NCBI GenBank assembly: GCA_949126835.1
Contig: OX421494.1
Location: 310,001-374,000 of the forward strand
Direction of reading: 5' to 3'
Length of the DNA stretch: 64,000 nt
Source of the DNA: Anisus vortex
Taxonomy: Eukaryota > Mollusca > Gastropoda > Planorbidae
The notes under the pieces are model-generated. The model did not search any database, had not been told where the DNA came from, and saw only the letters and a list, made by a program, of their open reading frames with translations. Each line of letters opens with the position of its first letter. Within the stretch, counting starts at the first letter, position 1. Of this stretch, positions 49,056-60,000 are shown piece by piece. Position numbers and translations under genes: made by a program.

Positions 49056-49270
49056 ATGGCATGTAGGACAAGTAATACTTGCAATAAAGTTTCTTATAAA
49101 GAGTCTTTAGATGCAGTTAGTAAACGAAGATATGAAGATAAATTGACTTTGAATACTTTGATAAATGGAGTAGATCCATAAGAATATGAGAACAACGTGT
49201 GGTCCACTGACGTTGTCCATTTACCAACAATTGTTTGTTCGCTAAAGGCTCCTGAGCCGTTTGACTAATC
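49056..49270 (+). pseudogene. fragment of a repetitive transposon-associated ORF
   Basis: ATG at 49056 opens MACRTSNTCNKVSYKESLDA, then KRRYEDKLTLNTLINGVDP, then TAA where the next residue would be expected, then EYENNVWSTDVVHLPTI in the same frame. The pattern (K..Y..KL..INGVDPYE...W..D...LP.I) resembles an uncharacterised repetitive protein common in cnidarian and molluscan genomes. It is a broken relic; the family is named only by resemblance. Confidence 0.35.
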
Positions 49271-49697
49271 GGGACAAAAGTTAAATGTATAAATTGGAAA
49301 CGTCCCCCAAAAGATAATTTTATTTTATCACTTATAGTTATGAATGTGTTGATTTTAAAAAATCCAAAATATTATATCCATCTATGCAAATAAATATAAC
49401 CGTACATGAAAATGGCCATTTCCGTTCATTTACTATCGGGTTTTCCCAATTCTGCTGTTGTTTTTTATGTGACGAGACCTTTTTTAAAAGTTACGCACCG
49501 CAATTTGGCTTGGAGAGTTTGACCCTTACAGTCCCGGGCGCGTATATAGCGGAACTGAAGGCAGCATAGATAGAAGTAGGTCGGTACGGGAAGGGTTGAT
49601 TTATTGAGAACATCCTTTCATGCGCGACTATATACACTCTATAAATAAAATTATACGAATTATAAAGGACAAGTTATAAATGATTACTTTTAAATAG

Positions 49698-50800
49698 CAG
49701 AAGCCTGACAGCAACAATTTGACCCTTTTTATTGTATTTTTTTTTTTTTTCTTTTAGATAGTATATTGTTGTTACTTTAATATTATTAATAACAAGTCAA
49801 GTCAACACAACTATTCGCTACTTTTTAATATTGAATAAAAAAGTCTCTTTAAAAAACCCGGACGAGACTTTCGGCTCTTGTGTCCAGGCTTAACGCTTAG
49901 GTTTGAGCAATCTCTGTCCGGGCTATAGCCACCGAACGACACGCCGAAGGCGTGGCGTGCCGTGTAACAGTAACAGGGAAGGTTTCCTCAGCCCAGCGAT
50001 AGTTCACTGCGGTTCAAGGTTTCCTCAGCCCAGCGATAGTTCACTGCGGTTCAAAGTTTCCTCAGCCCAGCGATCGTTCACTGCGGTTCCCCTAAGGATC
50101 ATTATCGTGGTGGCTCGCCAGTATACCTGCACTGTCACCCGGTAGCACAAATCCTATACTAGTATACTATATTATGTACATGCATGCAGGCACCGGGCGG
50201 TTTTCGAGACGGGATTGCAGCGTCCATTGCTTCCTCCCCACCGAGACCAGTGGACTCTCGGCAGTGTAATGGATCTCGGACCCGCTGTAGGGGCTGTCCC
50301 CCATGCGTTCGCCCGCCAGTGTATTTTTAATGGGAATGTATCAGCGGTTTACACACTACGCCAGTCTTTGACGTCAGAAGCTTGACAGCAACAATTCTTA
50401 TGCATATGCCAGGGAGACCAGAAACAATTAAAAACAACAAAAACTAAATACCGAAAGAAACATTCTCAACACTTTTTTTATTAATACAATAAGCAAGAAC
50501 AAAAATTAAATACCGAAAAAAATCTTTCTCACTTTAAGTTTTTTATTGTATTGAAATATTATTTTCTATGATTTTTTATTATTTACCTTATTATTGTTTG
50601 GTATTTGTGTTTGTTGTTTTCTTTTAGATAGTATATTATTGTTAATTTAATAGGCTATTTTTAATAACAAGTCAAGTCAACACAACTGTCCGCTACGTTT
50701 TAATACCAGAAGCTTGACAGTAACAATTCTTATGCATATGCCAGGGTCAGGGCGACCAGAAACAATTAAAAAGAACAAAAACTAAATACCGAAAAGAAAC
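49698..50800. repeat. diverged direct repeats of an ~330-bp unit
   Basis: Segments beginning AGAAGCYTGACAGCAACAAT recur at about 49698, 50378 and 50707. CTTTTAGATAGTATATT...AACAAGTCAAGTCAACACAAC occurs at about 49753-49812 and 50620-50690. The GC-rich island below lies between the first and second copies. Confidence 0.6.
49860..50345. other. GC- and CpG-rich island with 37-bp triplicate
   Basis: It stands out in AT-rich surroundings. It contains the hairpin CACGCC-GAA-GGCGTG (about 49939-49953) and three copies of a 37-bp unit with TTTCCTCAGCCCAGCGAT and AGTTCACTGCGGTTC (49981-50091). GC-rich sequence continues to about 50320. I compared it by eye with snRNA, 5S and tRNA consensus sequences and could not match it. 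No long reading frame carries a recognisable domain. Confidence 0.6.
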
Positions 50801-50917
50801 AAAAAATGTCTACCAAGAATAAAATGGCCATTATATTTCCTGAGGTTAAAATACTATTGCATATCTTTCCAAGTCATAAATTAGGACAAAACAAGAACCA
50901 TAATGCAACATATTGAC

Positions 50918-50923
50918 TTTATT
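50918..50923 (-). terminator. polyadenylation signal of PSMD10
   Basis: AATAAA on the minus strand, 62 bases past the gankyrin stop codon, giving a very short 3' UTR. It is a canonical signal at a plausible distance. Confidence 0.75.
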
Positions 50924-50984
50924 CAGATAGAAAAAATTAAAAAATACACATTGTTATCTCCCTTGAACCTGGCTTCTGCTGCAA

Positions 50985-51062
50985 CTATCTGTCTGGTTGA
51001 AGAGTATTTTCTAAATTCCGTTTCAGTGTTCTTGGCGCCAACTCAAAAGCTATTTTCTTTTC
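50985..51062 (-). CDS. PSMD10: PSMD10 terminal exon
   Basis: The acceptor reads ATATGTGTCTAG. Twenty-five codons read EKKIAFELAPRTLKRNLENT then LQPDR and TAG, collinear with EEKTPLQVAKGG...ILKRMVEG of human gankyrin. Entry is phase 0, matching the AAC AAT|GTAATT donor of the previous exon. Confidence 0.9.
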   Translation of the reverse strand, partial: EKKIAFELAPRTLKRNLENTLQPDR

Positions 51063-54000
51063 CTAGACACATATAAAAAATACAATGTAAAATCTAATTG
51101 GAAACTTAAGAGATTAATTGATAATACAAAAAGTTGTATTTTTGTTACATTAAACTAGCAATTAGTACTACTGGTTACACTTCAACATATAATTGAACAG
51201 AGATGTTTTACACATTAGCCCAAATTATTTCTCTATTTATAGAACATGGTGGCCGTGCAGCAGCGCGTTTAGATGGTGTACGAAAGGTCCTGGGTTCAAA
51301 TCCTGGTGCAGGCTAGGATTCCCCCCCCTCGTGTCCTTGAGTCTACCCAGCTCTGATGGTAACCTATGTCTACCCAGCTCTGATGGTAACCTGAGTCTAC
51401 CCAGCTCTGATGGTAACCTGAGTCTACCCAGCTCTGATGGTAACCTGAGTCTACCCAGCTCTGATGGTAACCTGAGTCTACCCAGCTCTGATGGTAACCT
51501 GAGTCTACCCAGCTCTGATGGTAACCTGAGTCTACCCAGCTCTGATGGTAACCTGAGTCTACCCAGCTCTGATGGTAACCTGAGTCTACCCAGCTCTGAT
51601 GGTAACCTGAGTCTACCCAGCTCTGATGGTAACCTGAGTCTACCCAGCTCTGATGGTAGCCTGAGTCTACCCAGCTCTGATGGTAACCTGAGTCTACCCA
51701 GCTCTGATGGTAACCTGAGTCTACCCAGCTCTGATGGTAACCTGAGTCTACCCAGCTCTGATGGGAACCTGAGTCTACCCAGCTCTGATGGTAACCTGAG
51801 TCTACCCAGCTCTGATGGTAACCTGAGTCTACCCAGCTCTGATGGTAACCTGAGTCTACCCAGCTCTGATGGTAACCTGAGTCTACCCAGCTCTGATGGT
51901 AACCTGAGTCTACCCAGCTCTGATGGTAACCTGAGTCTACCCAGCTCTGATGGTAACCTGAGTCTACCCAGCTCTGATGGTAACCTGAGTCTACCCAGCT
52001 CTGATGGTAACCTGAGTCTACCCAGCTCTGATGGTAACCTGAGTCTACCCAGCTCTGATGGTAACCTGAGTCTACCCAGCTCTGATGGTAACCTTAGATT
52101 GGGTAAAGAAAAGGCGGCTGTGCATAGTGCTGGCCACACAATCACCTAGTATGCCATTGGAACTGGTAAATGCTGCTTCCACCGGCCCTATGGATCCATT
52201 TGGTCCGACTGGATATTTTAGATAAATAGTCAATGTTAGGGTTAGGGTTATTAGTGTCGCAGTGTATTGTAAATAGTCAATGTAATCTCATTTCATTATT
52301 AGTGTAACAGTGTATTGTAAATAGTCAATGTAATCTCATTATTAGTGTAACAGTGTATTGTAAATAGTCAATGTAATCTCATTATTAGTGTAACAGTGTA
52401 TTGTAAATAGTCAATGTAATCTCATTTCATTTTCTCATTATTAGTGTAACAGTGTATTGTAAATAGTCAATGTAATCTCATTTCATTTTCTCATTATTAG
52501 TGTAACAGTGTATTGTAAATAGTCAATGTAATCTCATTATTAGTGTAACAGTGTATTGTAAATAGTCAATGTAATCTCATTTCATTTTCTCATTATTAGT
52601 GTAACAGTGTATTGTAAATAGTCAATTAAATCTCCATTTCATTTTCTCATTATTAGTGTAACAGTGTATTGTAAATAGTCAATGTAATCTCATTTCATTT
52701 TCTCATTATTAGTGTAACAGTGTATTGTAAATAGTCAATTAAATCTCCATTTCATTTTCTCATTATTAGTGTAACAGTGTATTGTAAATAGTCAATTAAA
52801 TCTCCATTTCATTTTCTCATTATTAGTGTAACAGTGCATTGTAAATAGTCAATTAAATCTCCATTTCATTTTCTCATTATTAGTGTAACAGTGTATTGTA
52901 AATAGTCAATTAAATCTCCATTTCATTTTCTCATTATTAGTGTAACAGTGCATTGTAAATAGTCAATTAAATCTCCATTTCATTTTCTCATTATTAGTGT
53001 AACAGTGTATTGTAAATAGTCAATGTAATCTCATTTCATTTTCTCATTATTAGTGTAACAGTGTATTGTAAATAGTCAATGTAATCTCATTTCATTTTCT
53101 CATTATTAGTGTAACAGTGTATTGTAAATAGTCAATGTAATCTCATTTCATTGTATCATTATTAGTGTAACAGTGTATTGTAAATAGTCAATGTAATCTC
53201 ATTTCATTTTCTCATTATTAGTGTAACAGTGTATTGTAAATAGTCAATGTAATCTCATTTCATTTTCTCATTATTAGTGTCACAGTGTATTGTAAATAGT
53301 CAATGTAATCTCATTATTAGTGTAACAGTGTATTGTAAATAGTCAATGTAATCTCATTTCATTTTCTCATTATTAGTGTAACAGTGTATTGTAAATAGTC
53401 AATTAAATCTCCATTTCATTTTCTCATTATTAGTGTAACAGTGTATTGTAAATAGTCAATTAAATCTCCATTTCATTTTCTCATTATTAGTGTAACAGTG
53501 TATTGTAAATAGTCAATGTAATCTCATTTCATTTTCTCATTATTAGTGTAACAGTGTATTGTAAATAGTCAATTAAATCTCCATTTCATTTTCTCATTAT
53601 TAGTGTAACAGTGTATTGTAAATAGTCAATTAAATCTCCATTTCATTTTCTCATTATTAGTGTAACAGTGCATTGTAAATAGTCAATTAAATCTCCATTT
53701 CATTTTCTCATTATTAGTGTAACAGTGTATTGTAAATAGTCAATGTAATCTCATTTCATTTTCTCATTATTAGTGTAACAGTGTATTGTAAATAGTCAAT
53801 GTAATCTCATTTCATTGTATCATTATTAGTGTAACAGTGTATTGTAAATAGTCAATGTAATCTCATTTCATTTTCTCATTATTAGTGTAACAGTGTATTG
53901 TAAATAGTCAATGTAATCTCATTTCATTTTCTCATTATTAGTGTATCAGTGTATTGTAAATAGTCAATGTAATCTCATTTCATTTTCTCATTATTAGTGT

Positions 54001-57000
54001 AACAGTGTATTGTAAATAGTCAATGTAATCTCATTTCATTTTCTCATTATTAGTGTCACAGTGTATTGTAAATAGTCAATGTAATCTCATTTCATTTTCT
54101 CATTATTAGTGTAACAGTGTATTGTAAATAGTCAATGTAATCTCATTTCATTTTCTCATTATTAGTGTCACAGTGTATTGTAAATAGTCAATGTAATCTC
54201 ATTTCATTTTCTCATTATTAGTGTAACAGTGTATTGTAAATAGTCAATGTAATCTCATTTCATTTTCTCATTATTAGTGTCACAGTGTATTGTAAATAGT
54301 CAATGTAATCTCATTTCATTTTCTCATTATTAGTGTAACAGTGTATTGCAAATTGTCAATGTAATCTCATTTCATTTTCTCATTATTAGTGTAACAGTGT
54401 ATTGCAAATTGTCAATGTAATCTCATTTCATTTTCTCATTATTAGTGTAACAGTGTATTGTAAATTGTAAATAGTCAATGTAATCTCATTTCATTTTCTC
54501 ATTATTAGTGTAACAGTGTATTGCAAATTGTCAATGTAATCTCATTTCATTTTCTCATTATTAGTGTAACAGTGTATTGCAAATTGTAAATAGTCAATGT
54601 AATCTCATTTCATTTTCTCATTATTAGTGTAACAGTGTATTGCAAATTGTAAATAGTCAATGTAATCTCATTTCATTTTCTCATTATTAGTGTAACAGTG
54701 TATTGCAAATTGTCAATGTAATCTCATTTCATTTTCTCATTATTAGTGTAACAGTGTATTGTAAATTGTAAATAGTCAATGTAATCTCATTTCATTTTCT
54801 CATTATTAGTGTAACAGTGTATTGCAAATTGTCAATGTAATCTCATTTCATTTTCTCATTATTAGTGTAACAGTGTATTGCAAATTGTAAATAGTCAATG
54901 TAATCTCATTTCATTTTCTCATTATTAGTGTAACAGTGTATTGCAAATTGTCAATGTAATCTCATTTCATTTTCTCATTATTAGTGTAACAGTGTATTGC
55001 AAATTGTAAATAGTCAATGTAATCTCATTTCATTTTCTCATTATTAGTGTAACAGTGTATTGCAAATTGTAAATAGTCAATGTAATCTCATTTCATTTTC
55101 TCATTATTAGTGTAACAGTGTATTGCAAATTGTCAATGTAATCTCATTTCATTTTCTCATTATTAGTGTAACAGTGTATTGCAAATTGTAAATAGTCAAT
55201 GTAATCTCATTTCATTTTCTCATTATTAGTGTAACAGTGTATTGCAAATTGTAAATAGTCAATGTAATCTCATTTCATTTTCTCATTATTAGTGTAACAG
55301 TGTATTGCAAATTGTAAATAGTCAATGTAATCTCATTTCATTTTCTCATTATTAGTGTAACAGTGTATTGCAAATTGTAAATAGTCAATGTAATCTCATT
55401 TCATTTTATCATTATTAGTGTAACAGTGTATTGCAAATTGTAAATAGTCAATGTAATCTCATTTCATTTTCTCATTATTAGTGTAACAGTGTATTGCAAA
55501 TTGTAAATAGTCAATGTAATCTCATTTCATTTTATCATTATTAGTGTAACAGTGTATTGCAAATTGTAAATAGTCAATGTAATCTCATTTCATTTTATCA
55601 TTATTAGTGTAACAGTGTATTGCAAATAGTCAATGTAATCTCATTTCATTTTCTCATTATTAGTGTAACAGTGTATTGCAAATTGTAAATAGTCATTGTA
55701 ATCTCATTTTATTTTCTCATTATTAGTGTAACAGTGTATTCTAAATGAACACAGCAGTTATTGTTTAAAAGGTTAACTATTTTGACAGTGTTTATTCCCG
55801 AGGATATAAAGTTTTTCAAAATGATTATTCAATCTTACTTTTCTAAAAGAGATAGTGATAAAACTTTTAGCTAACACTAGAAAAACAAAACAAGCCAATT
55901 AATTACATTGTTTGTAATATCTGTTTTGGCTCCATGACTAATGAGCAATCTGGCAACTTCTCCCTTATCATCCTCACATGCCAGGTGTCTGGAAAGATAA
56001 AATGTTTTTGAAAAATTAAAGAATGCATCCAAAAATGTTATATCTCTTAAGGCCTACTGTAAAACTTACAAAGGTATACATTAGGCCACACAGAACCGGG
56101 TAATTTTTACCAGAACCAATTAACCAGGTAACCTGTTCTATGCCAGGTTCTGAGATATCTTTGGAAATGTTTAAGAAAATAAAACAAAACCACATATAAA
56201 TTTTACATGAAAGAAACTCATTAATTTAATCCATTAAATAGTAAAAGTTAAAAAATAGTTAAATGTTCTTATAAAATTGACTTATTTATCTTCTACCTAC
56301 ATTAGTATGATATCTTCTGCCTACATTAGTATGATATCTTCTGCCTACATTAGTATGATATCTTCTGCCTACATTAGTATGATATCTTCTGCCTACATTA
56401 GTATGATATCTTCTGCCTACATTAGTATGATATCTTCTGCCTGCATTAGTATGATATGTTCTGCCTACATTAGTATGATATCTTCTGCCTACATTAGTAT
56501 GATATCTTCTGCCTACATTAGTATGATATCTTCTGCCTACATTAGCATGATATCTTCTGCCTACATTAGTATGATATCTTCTGTCTACATTAGTATGATA
56601 TCTTCTGCCTACATTAGTATGATATCTTCTGCCTGCATTAGTATGATATGTTCTGCCTACATTAGTATGATTATGATATCTTCTACCTACATTAGTATGA
56701 TAGTAAAAAGCATCATTGAAGAACTGATTTTGTAGCAGTTATTTTCATATCCAGAAAAAACTCCTGGAGATTCACACTGAAATTTAAGCTTTTATAATGA
56801 GTCATGTAATGAGTCATATCAATTTTCCAGCTTTGTTCCACAGACTTCAAAAATATTCAAGAGAACCAATCTCTGCTCTTAGTCAATGGGAGTTAAATTC
56901 TGGCTACAAAACAAAAATAAGGTAAGCCCTTCCTTGCAACTGTGCCAGCTGTCATGTATGGCATCATTAAAAAAAAAACATGCCTAGGCCTTGGTGATTG

Positions 57001-60000
57001 CTAAATAAAGCAAATGGAAAAAATTATTTTAATTGTTTATGTTTGCATTATGTATGACTGCAAACTATTTGTAAAAAAAAGTTTCCAAATTAACAATTTA
57101 TCTTTCATAAGTTTTGTGTTTAAAAAATTTTTTTTCCAAATATATTTCATGTTAAGAAATGTCAGCTTCCCAGATTATACTGCAACCAATCTGAAAGTCA
57201 AGTACTAAATAAATAAATACTAAAATAATTCTAAGCTAAGGTTGCAATCTACCACTGGTGTGAATTATACACAAGTATATGCAGTAGCTAAGAGTAAAAT
57301 ATTTGAAAAAAGAAAACAATGAAAGAAACATATTTATTTGATTTGTAGAGAACAAAAGATGGAAAGAAGTTTAAAGAAATTTTGAGAAGAATTCTCATTG
57401 ACTAAATCTAAGCTGAATTATTGGCTCAAACTACACTCATAAACAATCTCAAATGTCTCTTTTTTCTGTTTTAAATCTTCCATATTTTGGATCAGCCCGT
57501 TAGAAATAAAAGTTAAATCCATTTTGTAACGTATAAGTATAATTAACTCCCTTAATTTTGTTTGTTTATCTCTCTTTTTATAACTCGTGGTCTAATGTCT
57601 TTTTGGTGACTCGAGAATGACCCTTGTCCGCTCGAATGGAAGCGTGGGGTCATACCCCATGTGTACGGTAGCAAGTGTGAAGGAGGGTTATGTCAGTCAG
57701 ATGAGTTGAGTTAGAGAGAGTAGACGTGCGATGAGTTGAGTTAGAGAGAGTAGACGTGCGATGAGTTGAGTTAGAGAGAGTAGACGTGCGATGAGTTGAG
57801 TTAGAGAGAGTAGACGTGCGATGAGTTGAGTTAGAGAGAGTAGACGTGCGATGAGTTGAGTTAGAGAGAGTAGACGTGCGATGAGTTGAGTTAGAGAGAG
57901 TAGACGTGCGATGAGTTGAGTTAGAGAGAGAGTAGACGTGCTGTTGTTTATTGACTTTTGTTCTAATAAGAATTGTATGTATTTTATAGACTGTGGAGCT
58001 TAATATTATTTATTATTTTATTGTTTTTTAAGTTGTTTTATTCGTTACTTGGAAAGAAGTTGAAGGAAGATCATTTTTATTTTAGGAAAAAAAAAGAAGT
58101 ATTAGAGATAGAACCAAACCCCTAGGCACCGAGATGTAACAATTTCACTATACTTACAAAGGTGTACAGCCAGTATTATCTCTTACATCTATATGTGCAT
58201 CAGATGAAAGAAGAAGTTGTACAATAGCTACATTTCCTTTACTAGCTGCTCTATGGAGGGCAGTGTGACCCAAGGAGTCAACCCAATCTATATCTATGCC
58301 ATTCTTGATGAGCATCTCACAAATCTGAAATGACAACAAAACCTTTGAAAGGAATGCAAATTAAATCAATCAAAGGAAGATTATCACATGTCGAAAGTTT
58401 TCTCAAAACAATTTTTTCTTCATAAAAAATGATTTATTAAAAGAATTTTTTTACTTGTCTAGTTAATATATAATAAATGTAAACTATTTTTTGAATTTGT
58501 ATAAAAACCTGAATAGGGAAAAGTTTCTCTAAATGAAGGAAAGAATTCTCTTCTAGATAGTTACACCATACATCAAGCAAGGCCTGTACACCACAGGGAA
58601 TTTATCCCAAGTCTCTAGAAGGTTCACTTATCTTATACATTACAGATATATCATACAAAATATGTTAAAGACGCTCCTTCTATAAAGAAGATAATTGCGT
58701 CCTACGACTGGTTAGAGTCTAGTCCAGCATTTCTATTAGTGTTTTAAATGATGTAAAGGTTCTGCTGGTTTGTTCAAGCAACCCATTCTATGCCCAGATG
58801 CCACTTGGGGAGAAATTAATTAATGTCAGGGAGATTTAAGTCACCCAATATCCAAATTACAGCATTTTTATGTGTCATTTGAATGTCTGTAATCTGATTG
58901 CACAGATCAGTCATGTATTCTATTGTAGTGTTTAGTGGTCTATATATGAAGACTCCACTGAAAGAACGCACATAGTCACAGATTTTCACTTTTGAGAAAA
59001 TTGAATTTTAAACTTTGAAGACTTACCAAAGAAATGATATTAAATTAAAATAAATTTTATGTTTACTAAAAGAAAATTCATTTGTAAATAAGAAAACAGA
59101 AACTCAATGACTTTTATGCACAAATAAAATTTTTATGGTCGAATTTCAGAACACACATTAAATTGGACTACGTTTGTTTTTCCTAAGTATTCAGAAATTG
59201 TATAATTTTTTTGTCACACAACAATAAAAATGTACCAAATGAGTCGTATGAGTATTGTTAATACTTTGCTTTAGTATTTTAAAATGTAAAAAAGTAGAAA
59301 GCTTGTTGTTAAAATCTTCTTTTTTCACTTTTCAATTTTTGTTGATTTGACATAAATTGGCAACCTTCCTTCTTCACGTGACATTGCATTAAAACATTCC
59401 AGCCCTTTAAAAAACTTTGTTAAGAATGAAATAATTTTGAGGCAGTCTTATATACTAATATTAAAAGAAATTAAAGAAAATAAACCAGATGTATACAGAG
59501 ACAAATATAATTATGAAGAAATATATTGTAGGCCTGCATGCTAATATTTCTCTCTCTAAACATTTGGGTAATTCTACCCACATCCACCCCTCACCCACAC
59601 ATATACCCTCATTATTGGGTTAACATTTAGAAATAAGAAAATATAAAATCAAAATTAATAATGATAAAACTAGATTCTATGCATATGTTACTAAAATAAT
59701 TGAAGGCTTAATAAGTCCTACCCTACATCATTCATAATGGAACAGCGAATGCAACTTGCTAATGAATATTTAAAACAGTGTTAGTTATCTATAATAATTG
59801 TAACTAGCATGTTAAGTTTTGATTGTTAGGTTGTTCCAAACACTGTCATAAAATATGTTTTAAAGAAAGCTTCAATGCTTTCTTCCTTAGGCTTTATTAT
59901 AGACTGTTATAGCCTAGGCCTAGGCCTATGCTATAGGAGAACTAAAACAGTGTAGGCCTAGTCGTAATCATTAGGCTTAGGGATATGTAAGTGGGTCTTT

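Noticed and set aside
49860..50345. Possible snRNA, 5S rRNA or tRNA gene in the GC-rich island
   Set aside because: No promoter boxes or conserved cores of U1, U2, U4, 5S or tRNA could be matched on either strand by eye.
51193..52149. Long reading frame of about 318 codons with a perfect nine-residue repeat, open on both strands
   Set aside because: It is read-through of a SINE whose internal 27-bp repeat has no stops. The ends are SINE head and tail, not protein sequence.
52236..52250. TTAGGGTTAGGG telomere-like stretch
   Set aside because: Only about 2.5 units, next to an array sharing TTAGTG. It is too short to call an interstitial telomere.
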